NCBI GenBank assembly: GCA_036971475.1
Contig: JBAIZL010000005.1
Coordinates: 167,891,886 to 167,955,885 of the forward strand
DNA: 64,000 nucleotides
Direction: 5' to 3'
Source of the DNA: Prosapia bicincta
Taxonomy: Eukaryota; Arthropoda; Insecta; Hemiptera; Cercopidae
A program made the translations under genes and the position numbers. The notes under the pieces were generated by a model, which saw only the letters and a list, made by a program, of their open reading frames with translations, did not search any database and was not told the DNA's origin. How positions within the stretch are numbered: the stretch's first letter is position 1; every line of letters starts with the position of its first letter. Shown piece by piece: positions 22,672 to 35,031 of the stretch.

Positions 22672-23240
22672 AAACCGACTTTAAAAAAAAGAACCCGAAT
22701 ATATAATTTTTACTTACTTAAAAGTAAAAAATAATTTTTCAATTACAAAAACAAATTATCATAAGTTTATTACCCATAAAAAATTTTGAAGTTGGCACCG
22801 AATTTCGTACTAGACTCATATTTAACATACGGAACAAAACAATCTGTATATCCAAACAAAAAAAATATTTCAATTTCAAATTTTTTTATCGGACAAAATC
22901 TAATATTGTCTTTTCAAAATAAAGATCAATTATTGTTTTACATATTCTCATAATATAGAACGAATTAAATTTTTGTTTTGGTGGAGACTATGGTTTGCTA
23001 AAATTAATCATGGGAAATCAAGCAATCAAAAAGTTGATTGTTTTGGAAATGTTTGGAATAGATTTGATGGATTAGCAAATATAAGGCATGATATATTAAT
23101 TATATAGGCTTACTTAGGCAACTTCAAACTTTTTTGGGTAATAGGCTTATGATAAATTATGTTTTTGTTATTGAAAAATTGTTTATTTTTTAGTAAGTAA
23201 AAATTATATATTCCGGTTCTTTTTTTTAAACAGGTTACTT
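22672..23240. repeat. long inverted repeat (foldback)
   Basis: Arms of about 125 bp (22672-22796 and about 23112-23236) are imperfect reverse complements, separated by about 315 bp. Shared features are AAAGAACC(C/G)GAATATATAA at the outer part and TTTGAAGTTG at the inner part. The structure suggests a non-autonomous foldback element, but I see no clear target duplication and no coding sequence. Confidence 0.7.
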
Positions 23241-23699
23241 CTGTTATTTTGTTTTTAGTATTTTTATTTCTTCATTTTTAAAGGTATGATGTCTAATTAT
23301 AGTACATTATGATGTCTAATTATAATCGAACTTCATTTCATGCCAATGATTACATGGCAAAATGGCCAATATTTATACATACAAATATCTGATGTTTATA
23401 TCCCTCTCATCATATCACTTAATTGTTCAAATAATTGACACACCTTTGAACAATACGGTTCTTCACATGAATAGATTAAGTAATTTATGTTGAAAATGTC
23501 CTTGAGGAATCGTCCTAAAATCCTACATATCTTGAAATTATTTTTTTCATTTTGTTTTAAAAACATATTAATAATCATGTAATGCAAAATCTCAGGTAAA
23601 TATACAATAATAATATCTTTAATAACACTGGACAACAATGAAAATGTTTCACTGTCAAAAATAACTAATTCCTATCTATTTTCAGATACATTGTCATGT

Positions 23700-24420
23700 T
23701 ATTTTCTATAGTACAAACTGGCAACTCGTCAGCTCTTTTTAGTTTATAATCACCAATTTGATCATTGTTGTTGTTCTTGCTCATAGGGTGTGTTTTAATT
23801 AGTGCAGATGTTTGGATATCTTGATGTTCTAAAAATGTGAGATATAGATTTTTTTAAATATTTAGAAAGTTTTTAACTTCTTGAACACTAGCGATTGTTA
23901 TTTCTGCTTGACTCCACCCATAAAGGCAGGATTGTCAATGAAGAAAATAAGAACAGTTTAATATCCTAATCTTCCATCTGCTATTAAATCCATTCTAATA
24001 TATTCAAACACTCTACAAGTTCCAACACCATCTCAAAATTATGTATCGGAATTAGTCAGTGATGATAAATCGGGTAAGGGAGGAACTCACTACGCCTACC
24101 ACATCACATGACACTGATTTTGAGGAAAAAGACGATAAGCCACACATAATGGAGGCTATTCATAGACTCCTCCAAGCTTAGTTTGAAAGCTGTTTTACTT
24201 CACAGTGGCAACTGGCTGTTGAAATGAACAACAAACTTGACGGTGACTCATATTTTAAAGCAAGTTTAAATTTTGTCATGGCATTCGGCAACTTGATATC
24301 AGTGGAGAAAAACTCAGCTAGGATAGCTCAGTAATTGCTGAGTTCCAGGAACAATTTAAAGACAAAATCGCTGAATTGGATCTTGTTAGGGAGCAAGTTT
24401 ACAATATGTTATCGTTGTGA
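23700..24420 (+). pseudogene. possible coding relic of unknown type
   Basis: Fragments on the + strand look protein-like (for example VPTPSQNYVSELVSDD near 24020-24070 and TTPTTSHDTDFEEKDDKP near 24095-24150), with stop codons between them. The acidic, Ser-rich composition resembles linkers of transposon proteins. I do not recognise the family. Confidence 0.2.
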
Positions 24421-24584
24421 TATGTATAAGAATATAAAATTAATTATAATATTTAGTGAAAATGAGGAATATTTTTATTCAAATATATAACCCTAAAAAG
24501 TCGATGAAAAAAAATATTGGCTTTATAACACAACAGGTTCTAGCTGATTCATACAGTCTTTGTAGAAAAAACAATTCATAATAG

Positions 24585-24960
24585 TTAATTTCTAAGCTTA
24601 CTATTCACCACTAGTTTAGCATGAACATGACCTACTCTCATGAAAACAATTTCGTTTGCTGTTCTCCCTTGCCTTTCTGGTTTAGTATACCACAGCATTT
24701 TTCGTTTTTTACTAAAAAAAGGCTCTTTTCTGTTGTAAAACTGCACTGTAAGAGCTTCCTGGCGGATTTTCTCTATAACGTCAAAAGCTGACAACATTTC
24801 AACAAATTAGTCATTTTCAGATTCACCTATTATGTCTTCATTTGTTTCATTGACTTCTTCGTCAGGTTCATCAACTGGCAAAGAGACTCGTTTTCATCAG
24901 AATCATCAACGAGCTGTCTAACAAAATTTCCCGTAAAATGTATTTATTGATTTTCTTCTT
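24585..24960 (-). pseudogene. probable piggyBac-like N-terminal relic
   Basis: The minus strand has an acidic Asp/Glu-rich stretch (DEPDEEVNETNEDIIGESE) followed, after a stop, by KKRKMLWYTKPERQGRTAN and EIVFMRV. A basic stretch plus W and an RTxxNIV-like motif is seen near the N-terminal border of many piggyBac-type transposases. No catalytic part remains. The family call is tentative. Confidence 0.4.
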
Positions 24961-25068
24961 TTCCAACACCACATAGCATTTTACGAATTATCACCTTTTC
25001 AAATGGAACAACAGTAAAATGTGAAACTTAGATACTAAAAAGACATACAGTACAACACTAAAATAATA

Positions 25069-27345
25069 CAGTCGGCGCCGCTTATTGTGATCATATTTAT
25101 CAGAAGCATGTTTGATAACAATAACCGAACGATAACAATAACCGAACGCTTAATCACGATGTAGTCTACAACCGTACTGCATTGAACTCACTGTATTATT
25201 GCCACAACTGTTTGTTCTGAACGATATGTAAGCCTATCATTACATCAAGTAATTCTAATTCTGTAACACTATAATTAAACTGTACTTACCAAATTTTGAT
25301 GCTATTCCGGACAGTTTTATGTATAGTAGTAGAATTTCTGTAATTTAGTTTTCTACTTGTTAAAATAGTGGGCATATTTCATGTCAGTTTATTTTATTCC
25401 ACTGCAGATTTTTTTTAAACACTGAATCTAGCATAATTGAAAAAAAATACAGTATATAGAACTACGTAAAACACTTGATCAAAACATTTTAACACATAAA
25501 ACTTCATTATAAAACACTTCAATCTTATTTACATTTCAAATTTACATTTACTTTTTCTAGAAGAATTCCTCTATATGTGACTGTCTGTAGTCTTCTCGTA
25601 AAATATTGTTTATAAATAGTTCATATTCATAATGTTTGTTGAAATTTTCTGCTTTTTGTTGAACAAACTGCCTTAGAATCTCAAGAGCTTGGTGAACTTT
25701 CTTTGCGGTACACATTTATCATTTTCGTCAACATCGGTGCCTTCTTCTTCTTCAGTAACTTTTGATGTTGAAGCAACTACCTCACAAATATCGTCTTCAG
25801 TCATTTCCGCTGCTGTTTCAATACTATCGTTACTTCCATCCACTCAGTATATTCTTTTAAGGACAAATCGAAAGGCTTCGTTTCTCTTCAGAGTCTTCCT
25901 CCGATGTCTTCCTCCGTAGTGCTTATGTCATTATGTGCAGTGCAGTTGTCTAGTAGAAGGACAATGTTGCGTTTGAGGCTGGTATCCCAATTAGTCAGCC
26001 ATTCATTAAAAATTTTTGATGTCATCCAAGCATTGGAGTTTGAATGATATTCAACTGGTAGCTTTTTGATACCTTGAAAACAACGTGGATTTTTAGATTT
26101 ACCAATAATTAAGAGTTTTTCTTTATGACCAACCATGTTAACAACACAAAACAGTTATTCTTTGTTTACATATTTTACAGCCGTTAGCAATTTCATTTTT
26201 AAATTAGTAAGTATGTTCGGGTAAAGCACGATAATAAAGTCCTGTTTCATCTGCATTCTATATGCAGCTAGGAGAATACTCGGCCAAAATCTTTGGCCAT
26301 TCGTATTGTAACCAGTTTTCAGCTCCAACAAAATCAGCATTTATTTTTTCACCACACGTTTTCTTGTAAGCAATGTTTTCCCTTTTCTTCCATCGATTGA
26401 ACCATCCATCTGTGGCTTTAAAATCCTGTTTTCCTATTTTTTTGGCAAGATCCTCAGCTTTTAGACGCATTAGTGGGCCGTCAACTCGAGCATCTTCTTC
26501 ATGAACATTTTTAAACCACAATTTCAAAGCTGATTCCACTTGTGGATCCTTCCCAGAACGATGTCTTTTGTTGTCAACATTTGCATTACACTTTGATAAT
26601 GACAAGATTTTTTCTTTGTTGTTCAATATTTTACATAAGAGAGGTTGGGAAACGCCAAGTTGAGAAGCAGCGTTTCTTTGACTCATTTTTTGTAATTTAC
26701 TGTACCTATCTAAAATATCAAGTTTTTGTTTAAGACTTAAATCACGTCGTTTCTTTTGAGATTCGGACATCTTGCTATACTGTCCTTTGAAACTTCAAGT
26801 GACACTAAACTCTACAAAACAAACAAAAAAGATCTTTAAAAATTAAGTTATGTAAAATCACACTGAAATACTGTAATAAACGTTCATAAAAATTCACTGT
26901 TAAAAAATACAGTAGGACTGTACTGTAAATGGTTCAGTAGTAACATCAACTAATGTTAACAAACAACTAAGGTCGACTCAGCGAGGCTAGAGTGTTTGCG
27001 TAAACAAAGAGTAAGGGAGACATTCTGAGAACTGTGCTAAGTGCTGAAACCGTTATAAAGTATTTCTGTCATTCTAAAAATGAACATTCTATGAATTGGG
27101 CGTCATTGTGTGTTGCATGTGCTGTTTACACAACTTTGTAGACACTTTTACTTGGTCTATGCTAGTATACGTTGACGCATATGATTTTGAATGGCAAATT
27201 AAATGATAATAATAAGCGAACAGATGATTACAATAAGCGGCCTAATTACAATGTATTAATATACGTCCGTGTTTGTTTTTCAATGAAACGATAACAATAA
27301 CCGGATGATAACATTAACTGTGATCACAATAAGCGGCGTCGACTG
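25069..27345 (-). mobile_element. pogo/Tigger-type DNA transposon with both TIRs
   Basis: A 2277-bp element bounded by terminal inverted repeats and TA on each side (25067-25068, 27346-27347). The left end reads CAGTCGGCGCCGCTTATTGT; the right end in reverse complement reads CAGTCGACGCCGCTTATTGT. Both continue with TCA and with GATAACAATAACCG-type subterminal repeats. A decayed CENP-B-type transposase lies inside on the minus strand. A related copy is at 33192-34820. Confidence 0.92.
25590..26770 (-). pseudogene. pogo/Tigger-type transposase, broken
   Basis: From the minus-strand start at 26770 the first 170 codons are open: a CENP-B/Psq-type helix-turn-helix (LSLKQKLDILDRYSKLQKMS, then QLGVSQPLLCKIL) and a second DNA-binding module (LWFKNVHEEDARVDGPLM ... 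GWFNRWKKRENI). A TAG at about 26258 ends it; the same frame then continues NADETGLYYRALP, holding the first catalytic Asp, with another stop soon after. In a shifted frame come KNPRCFQGIKKLP and NIVLLLDNCTAHND with the second catalytic Asp (near 25935-25970). The third acidic position is not clear. The tail is acidic (TEEEEGTDVDEND). The family assignment is strong; activity is not expected. Confidence 0.9.
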
Positions 27346-27347
27346 TA

Positions 27348-28180
27348 TTAACAACAAAAACAGCAATAATTTAACTCCACAAAGTTTGCGCTTGTGGACT
27401 AAACCTCCGCAATCTGACCAAGCGTGATAAAGATTAAATTTACACTAAAGCTACAAGAAAAAATGAACAAGAATAGGTTGGGCCATTTCCTAAAATGCTG
27501 GTTGTGGAGTAACGAGCCGGAAATAAACTTCTGACAATTAGAAAAACATTTTCGTAACAAATAATGATACGTGCGAAGAAAAAAATCCGCATGTGCCCTC
27601 TCGAAGTTTAATAGTAATATATTTGTAAAACAGCTGTTCTACATGAAATCTTTTGTTGTAAGGTATATGCTGTAAGGTATGTGTTTCAGAAATAACTTGA
27701 TGCAAAAGCAATGTTTTAATCTCATGTTTTGTTCATGTTACATAAAGAAATTATCACTTGAAATATGTTTTGTCCACTTTCAAGAAATTGTACATTTAGG
27801 CCTATATAGCATAACATTTCTACTTCTTATTGGACAATCATTTGGGATAACAGATTATAAATTGTAATAAAAATGTTTTCTCATTAGTTTACTGTTAGCG
27901 TTTTGACTTGAAAATAATATTTTTTTAATTGAAAAAGACATTTTAAGATTTTTATGTGCTTATTTAATTATTTGTAATTCGATACTTAATCTTTTTATTT
28001 ATGAAAAACAAATTCAACTATAAAATATGTATACCAATTTTTAAAGTTTTTTACATTTTACAAATTAGTTTCAATATTAAAAGTAAATTTTAGCTTAGAT
28101 TTCTTTTAGATATTAGTATTTACTTAAACTTTCTTAAGATATTGGTTTCATAATAACAACAATTTCTTTTTTTTGTGCAG
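27348..28180. other. intron sequence before the second ABCG exon
   Basis: No gene or element ends. Ends in a T-rich acceptor tract and CAG at 28178-28180. Confidence 0.55.
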
Positions 28181-28370
28181 GACGTCTGGAATGAGTGGTT
28201 CAATAACTATTAATGGCCATGAACGAAACTTGAGTCAGTTTGCAAAATTATCAGCTTACATCATGCAGGACAATCAGCTCCATGGGAACTTAAACGTAGA
28301 AGAAGCAATGAATGTAGCAACTGCATTGAAACTGGGGAAAGATGTAACAAAGGAAAACAAACAAAAACTG
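28181..28370 (+). CDS. ABCG1/ABCG4-like transporter, second exon in window
   Basis: Continues the nucleotide-binding domain between Walker A and the signature motif. Completes the split Lys codon and reads TSGMSGSITINGHE, then SAYIMQDNQLHGNLNVEEA, which holds the Q-loop Gln (MQD) that couples ATP sites to the membrane domain, and ALKLGKD. The MQD block followed by VEEAM is close to vertebrate ABCG1/4. Acceptor TTTTGTGCAG, donor GTACAT at 28371; the exon ends on a codon boundary and the next exon starts on one, so the frame is kept. The preceding intron is 22.9 kb and holds most of the large elements of the window. Confidence 0.93.
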
Positions 28371-28653
28371 GTACATAATTTATTTCCTTTTGGTGTATAT
28401 TTAAGGGTAAAGTATTTTTTTTAAACAGTAATTATAATTTCATGTATAAAGTACTTTTATGGGATTTTATAATTTTCAGTTGTACATTTGCATAGAATTT
28501 ATTAAAAATTAAAAAAAAATAAACTCAGCACAGAACTTAAAACAATCTTCCTTTATTAAAAAAATCTGATAGAGAAAATCAGAGAAAACACTTCGTGTTT
28601 TTTTAATATCGAAGTTTAGTTACATATTTTTAAAATTAATTTATGTTTTACAG

Positions 28654-28799
28654 ATAAAAGAAATTTTGGAAACTTTAGGCTTATTGGAACACAGACGAAC
28701 TATGACCTCAAACTTGTCGGGTGGTCAAAAGAAGCGTCTTTCGATAGCTTTAGAACTCGTTAACAATCCACCAATTATGTTTTTTGATGAACCAACAAG
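28654..28799 (+). CDS. ABCG1/ABCG4-like transporter, signature and Walker B exon
   Basis: Starts [11 protein letters not shown] and carries the ABC signature NLSGGQKKR followed by [12 protein letters not shown] and the Walker B strand IMFFDEPT with the catalytic Glu. The exon ends with two bases of a Ser codon completed by the first base of the next exon, so the D-loop SGLD spans the junction. Acceptor TTTTACAG, donor GTAATG at 28800. The preceding intron is only 283 bp, the shortest in the window. All key ATPase residues are intact, which supports a live host gene. Confidence 0.94.
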
Positions 28800-30351
28800 G
28801 TAATGAAAATTTTTTATAAACATTTTATTAAGGTTTTTTGATGTGGAAGTGTTTTTCATAAATAATGTAGCTGGCAGTGAATTGATTCTTTTCTCAGAGT
28901 TACTGATTTTTTTAAAGTTTTAATGACTTGCCTAAACATTATCTGATCAAACTATTGATCTATATAAAAATGGATTTTTATTAGAAATAAACAGAAAATA
29001 TAAAATGGATAGATAGTAAGACCTTGACATGTAGAACTTTTGTTTTTATCTCCTAGATAGTTTATGCTTATATCCTAAAAACAAACATATAAAACTGTCA
29101 ATGGTCATAGAATAGCTTGCAATTGCTGACTTGAGATTGATAATAAGAAGCTAAAAATATACGGGGCTAATAGCATGGCATGAAGTCCCTGTACTGGATA
29201 TATTTTAAAATAATGTTTTTGGCTTTCATGCATAAAAATACATATTGATTTGAAAATAGTAGTAATTTAGTTTTAATCTAAAACACCATTTCTTCCATTA
29301 TATTTGTCTTACTTTAATAATTGTCACAATCACATTAAAAGGAATAATGTTGTATTTTAATGTTGAGAGAAGGTCACAATTAATGGTTGTAGAATTTGAA
29401 GGCAAACAACTTTATGAAGGATCAAGAGGGTAATTGGTTTTTTAACTTGCAGATTAATCCGAGAAAAAATGTTAAGCAGCTAGGCTTATAGATGTAATTA
29501 TTATTTTCCGTAAGTGATTAGATTGACAGTTAAATTTTAAACATTATTAATTGTGAAACTTTGGCACATTTGAAATGATAATTGTGAGAATCACATAAAC
29601 TAACCTTAAATTAACTGTTTTTATAGATTTAATGGTTTCAATGTGATAAACACTACATCATAATATTACCACCTGATAGAACTATAAAAAATACTTGAAA
29701 TATGTCATTTAAAAAAAATTTATAGACAGTAAGATAATAAACTTCTGAACAAAAATTGGTCATGTAGTTTTCAGTGAATAGAACCATTAGGTTGTTCCTG
29801 GTGGAGATTTTAAAAAAATATTTAGTAACAATCACTATAGCTAATTATTTTTTTGACAGTAAGAAGTACAAATAGAATTTTGAAATATTGGCCTAAACCA
29901 GAAAATATAGAGCTACAGTATAACTGAAAAAGTTAGGCATGAACAATTTTTCCAATAAGTTGAAGAAAGATGTATGATTTTCAGTTGTTTTTTTAGTAAG
30001 TAGTAAAGTGATTTTTTTATTTTCTACAAACGCTAACTAATTAAAACAATGTTTTCATATCAATAATTTTTATAGTATTCCTGCATTAATTATGTGTTTG
30101 CTCTAACAAACCTATATGGTGCCTTAGGGACTCTAATTGCTTCAATTATTCCTTGACCTTCAATTATTCCTGTTATTCTAACTGAACATAATTAAAGGAT
30201 TAAAATCTTATTTTTGTAAGTTTACCCATATGTCTGTTTTGCCTGCTTGTTTCCCTGTAAAACGTTCAACAACAGTGGTACTGTTGTCCCTTTGAACATG
30301 ATTTCAGTCTCATAGCCTAGTTTATAAGTTGGGGAAGGAGGTTATCTAATA
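28800..30351. other. intron sequence without recognised gene
   Basis: AT-rich, no supported features until the hAT target duplication at 30352. Confidence 0.5.
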
Positions 30352-31174
30352 GTCCAAATTAGGGATGGGCCGATTCCTAAAATTTTCGATTCCGATTCTA
30401 AAATTTTTCGTTCGATTCTCGATTCTTTTAAGTTATATTAGCTTACATGCTGGTTCTCTAATAATTAATTTAGTTAACATCTTGGTCATATGGCAAAACC
30501 TTTTAAAAGTTCTGTTTTAATGTAATAGGCTCCACAAAACCTTCAACCTTGATTTATCAATAGGAATTTTTAAAAGCATAAAAACATATCAGATAAAAGT
30601 AATGACTTATTTTAAAGTTAAAAATGTGAACTTTACTTATTTTATGATGTTTGAAAAAATACCTAAGCCTATTTACATTGTTTCTCAAAACAAAACAACC
30701 ATTAAAAACAAACGAACAACATAAAAAGTAAAAAATTAATACAAATAGGATAGTTTTTAATATTTAAAAGTCTGGCAGGTAATGTACATTTCTGTTCAAA
30801 AACAAAAGCATTTGAACACGTTGTGGGTGAAGCTAGTTTCATCGCTTGTCATATATAACTCCTGAAGTTGAGAAAGGTTTTTCAGAAAACACTGTCGCGA
30901 GTGGGCAGATAAGTATTTTATTGCCATTGCATTTAAATGAGGGTATTTGGCACTTTGTACTGGCTAATGGTTCCCCCAGATAATTGTTTACTTGTACCTC
31001 TACTGTCAATTCCCCTGGGGTACCTTCTTCCTCAACATTCTGGATTAGTGGGGTATACCTTTTCTACATCGGGTGGGACCTTTTTTCTGCAGGTGTCTGG
31101 AACAAGTGCAACTGATTCAGGCCTATTTTGTATTTATTACTCAATCCCAGTTGATTTTTAACCGACTATCACTT

Positions 31175-31275
31175 GTAGGTCCTGTGTCTGAGGAAAAAGT
31201 TTCTTCAAGTAGGTCCTGTGTCTGAGGATAAAGTTTCTTCAAGTAGGCCTGTGTCTGAGGATAAAGTTTCTTCAA
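31175..31275. repeat. three tandem 34-bp units inside the hAT element
   Basis: Units read GTAGGTCCTGTGTCTGAGGA then TAAAGTTTCTTCAA with one or two changes. The minus-strand frame across them repeats KLYPQTQ, but there is no start context or wider frame to support a gene. Confidence 0.85.
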
Positions 31276-32757
31276 GTATAGATCTTTTTTGTTGATAAAT
31301 TTGAGCAAAATGAATGTTCTTAAGTGCTTTTTCATATTTGATGTATTATGTGGTTTTCCACCGTCAGTTTCTGTTAACCGTCATCGAATTGACGCGACGG
31401 CCAGTACCCTGAACCGAATACCGTCGGGCCTCTTAACGCTTTATGTTTATTAGTACTACTCAGCTGGTGTTGCTACTTTTGGAAAAATTAAGGCACAGTA
31501 TTTAACAACAAGCTTCACACTACTTACAGATGTAATTACGATGGTTTTTGTTTAATAGATAAACGCCGACGGGATTAAAAACATGATGTTATTCGAAGAG
31601 CTTTTTGTCCGTAGATACGGGCTGACACACATATTTGTTATGACATATTGTAATGATTTTCACTACTGTTTTCAAAATTTCACAAAACCTTAAAAGTAAG
31701 TCGGAAATATTGACTAAATATTTAGTTGTAAAATAATCCTTAAAAACGGACTTTGTGAAAATTAAGTACAAACATTGATACACTTAGATAAACTCATCCT
31801 TACTAGGAAGTAAATTATAACGTAAATTCCTTAACAAGTAAATTATTTGGTGTTAAAACTTTTACTTATTATGAATCTTGGATAGTATTTACTGGACCTG
31901 TAGCATTATTTATCAGAGAGAGAATATATTACGCTTTAGTTCTATATTCAAAATATTTATAAACTCACAAATCAATCACATGTGACATGTTTACTAGTCT
32001 TAGTGATAGACACCAAAACACTTTTATCACCAGTCAGTTTATTATTTGGGTAACCGGACATGAAATTATGGTTTTGTTGTTTCTTGCTAACACAAAACAC
32101 AAAAAATATCAAAACAGTGTTGCACAGATAATAATTAATTAAATCAAAAACAATGTCGGGTTAATTGGTCCGACAGAGTTTATTTACGTTTTATTTACGT
32201 TAGGAAAAAACTATGTTGGGCCAGTTGGTCCGACACGTATTTTTATAAATATTATGATAAGAAACGTATATTCTTACTTAGATATGATAGGAGAACAAAG
32301 TATAAGAACACATAATTTAAAAATGAGCTTAAAAATTTTGGCAATTCTTTATGAAAACGCCGATATTGTGGCCGGCAGCTAAAGTATTAAGGTGCAGTGT
32401 TGCGTTCGCTTTGTTTGTTAAACTACACGAACTATTTCACCTGTAAGTTTATATTACTGTACATTATTTTGCTACATTTGTAGCTACTGTGCGGATCTGT
32501 TTTATCATGTAATAAATAGTTTCATTTGCTATTACAATCGTGTTTATTTTCTTTTCGCTCCCAAATATATTACATTACTGCGAGAGTGATATCTGTCTAT
32601 AATAAAATTTATTGAGGTTAAGTTTCGGAAGAATAATACAGTGTTTCTGTTATCCGTCTATTCGTTCAACCATCATGGCCATGGTTAATCGAGTTTTTAC
32701 TGTACTTTTTTTGTGTTTTGTTCTGACATCTAAAAATCAGTGTCAGTAAGACACGTG

Positions 32758-32815
32758 GGGGAGAGAGAGAGAGAGAGTATCGAACCCGCTCTAGTGAGAG
32801 AGAGAGAGAGAGAGA
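32758..32815. repeat. two (GA)n tracts
   Basis: Two GA dinucleotide runs separated by GTATCGAACCCGCTCTAGT, inside the hAT element. Confidence 0.9.
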
Positions 32816-33191
32816 CGAGCGATGTCAAACGACCAGAAATAGTTACAATCTTGATTGCTGTTGCTTCATAAATAATAATATTTTCGTTTACTTTTATCAT
32901 TTAATTCATTCAAATCAACTAATACATAAATAAGACATAGTTGGTAATTAATTATTTTTCCAATAAATTACTACTCCACACACATATTTTAATAGTTAAC
33001 AAAATAGGAATCGGAATCGACACTTTTATGATAAAGAATCGAGTATCGACGATTCCTCGATACCACCTAGAATCGACGATTCCTGGAATCGAGAATCGGA
33101 ATCGGCCCATCCCTAGTCCAAATAAACCTAAAATTATTATAAATCACCTGAAAAACTGTTTGATGTTTGTTATGATCATGTGTTTCATGAT

Positions 33192-34820
33192 ACATTAGCT
33201 GCCACTCATATTTTTCAGAAGCATATTTGACAACAAGAAACGGATGATAGCAATAACCTACTGTGAAATCACAATGTATTATATGAACTCACTGTATTAC
33301 AGTTATAAGTGGTTACTGAACAATATGTAGGTCTAGCATTACAGTAAGATATTCTAATTCTAAAACTGCAACTACCTTGTAATTCAGGTACATGGAAATC
33401 ATGAGTGATTACTTACCAAATTTTGCAACTCCAGACAGTTTTATATACCTTAGTAAAATTTTGTTACTAGGTCTTCTACTTGTTATATTTTCCAGGCATA
33501 TTGTACATCAAATTATTTTATTACATTGTAGATTTTTTTAAACATTGAATCTAACAATTTTTAAAAAATATTGAACTATATAAAAAGTTTTGTTAAACAC
33601 TTAAATCACATAAAACTTCATTATAAAACACCTCAATCTTATTTACATTTTCATAAAGAATCCCTCAATATGAAGTTGTCTGTAATTTTCCAGTAAAATA
33701 TTGTTGATAAATTGTTCATATTCATTTTTTTTGTAAGATCCTCGCCTTTTTGGCACATTATTGAGCTATCAACTCAAGCATCTTTTTTGTGAACATTTTT
33801 AACATGTTGAGTGCTGCAAGAGTGCATGAACACCTTTTGCCCTATTACCGTTTAGTGTGAGGTTAGCCGTTGCTGGAAAATGTTGTAACTCTTATTATTA
33901 TTGTGTCACTCTTTGTTAAGATTTTAGTAAGTTTCATTTTTTGCCCCACCATTGCTATCAAATCAATCCTACATGAAATGTGTTACAGTAATGTTTATTA
34001 GTTTTTGTTCAGTGAATATGGATAATGAGGATGCATTATTGGAAAATGTCTACCCTTACAACAATTTGTTTCACACTGAAACAATGAATTGAGAGGGGGA
34101 ATGGGTACATGATCGCCTATCACTGTGGGCACTAGTAGAACAAGGGGCGTTCATGTTTGTCCGTCGCACTCAACATGTTAAACTATAATTTCAAAGCTGA
34201 TCACCTGCTGGAATGATTATACTTTGATAATGACAAGGTGGAATCTTTGTTCTTCAAAATTTTATTTAAGAGTTTGAAAAACGCCAAGTTGAGAAACAGT
34301 GTTTCTTTGACTCATTTTTGTAATTGACCGTATCAATCTAGTCAAGTTTTTTTTAAGACTTGGATCACATTTTTTTTTAAAATTCAGACATCTTGCTACA
34401 CTTTAAAATTTCAAGTGACACCAAACCTCACACAACAAATGAAAATTATGTAAAATCACCCTAAAATCATAAACATATATAAAACTAAAGAGATAAGTGG
34501 TGCAGTACTGTCCAGTAGTCGCCTGAACAAATGGCATACCGACAACTAGATGGCCAAAAATCTTACTGAACATTTTATGAAACCTATAAGACGTGTTTGA
34601 GTAAAGTCAAACAGTATATGAATGACATATAGATAATGAATCATAATCGATAGTGTCTGTAACATGACTAATGAACAAGATAGCAGTCACCATATCACTT
34701 GACTGATTTCTAACTTAGTATTTATGATACTTATAAACATTGTTGTTAACTCTTTAAGTGAAGCGATAATAATAACAGAAGGATAACATTAAGGGTGATC
34801 ACACTATGCGGTGGCTACTG
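33192..34820 (-). mobile_element. second, deleted copy of the pogo/Tigger family
   Basis: Left end CATTAGCTGCCACTCATATT then TTTCAGAAGC, right end GATCACACTATGCGGTGGCT ACTG, both diverged versions of the TIRs of the 25069-27345 element. It lies in the same orientation with TA next to the right end. Inside, 34270-34345 matches the helix-turn-helix coding part of the first copy (AACGCCAAGTTGAGAAACAG), but no frame is open. A TTAA-flanked MITE (33803-34177) is nested inside. Confidence 0.82.
33803..34177. mobile_element. TTAA-flanked MITE nested in the pogo copy
   Basis: 375 bp between two TTAA sites (33799-33802 and 34178-34181). The ends are 12-bp inverted repeats, CATGTTGAGTGC and GCACTCAACATG. 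TTAA duplication and these ends indicate a piggyBac-type non-autonomous element. A short frame beginning MDNEDALLENVYP (near 34018) may be a remnant of a transposase N-terminus. Confidence 0.85.
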
Positions 34821-35031
34821 TATTTATACTTTTTAATTAAGTGAAGTGAGTTGTTTTATTTTAAAATATTCAGAGAAAAAAAGTAATAAGAGCCAGTGGG
34901 AATAATTTTTTCATTCACAATTAGGGGAAGTTTTGAAAAAAAATCTTCAAAATTTGATGGAAATTAAAGTGAAAAATTCATAACCATCGTGTCGGTTTTA
35001 TATGTCAATATATATATTTTTTTTATTTTAG

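Larger units (their letters stand above)
30360..33115. mobile_element. hAT-type element, apparently non-autonomous
   Basis: Bounded by TAGGGATGGGCCGATTCC at the left and its reverse complement at the right (GGAATCGGCCCATCCCTA less exact), each flanked by the 8-bp direct repeat GTCCAAAT (30352-30359 and 33116-33123). Eight-bp duplications and a (C/T)AGGGnTGGGC start are typical of hAT transposons. Near both ends CGATTC/GAATCG motifs recur (30370-30430 and 33010-33105), matching hAT subterminal repeats. I find no transposase frame in its 2756 bp. Confidence 0.92.

Noticed and set aside
30937..31161. 74-codon frame in the hAT element
   Set aside because: No domain, no wider frame, and low-complexity neighbours; not supported as a gene.
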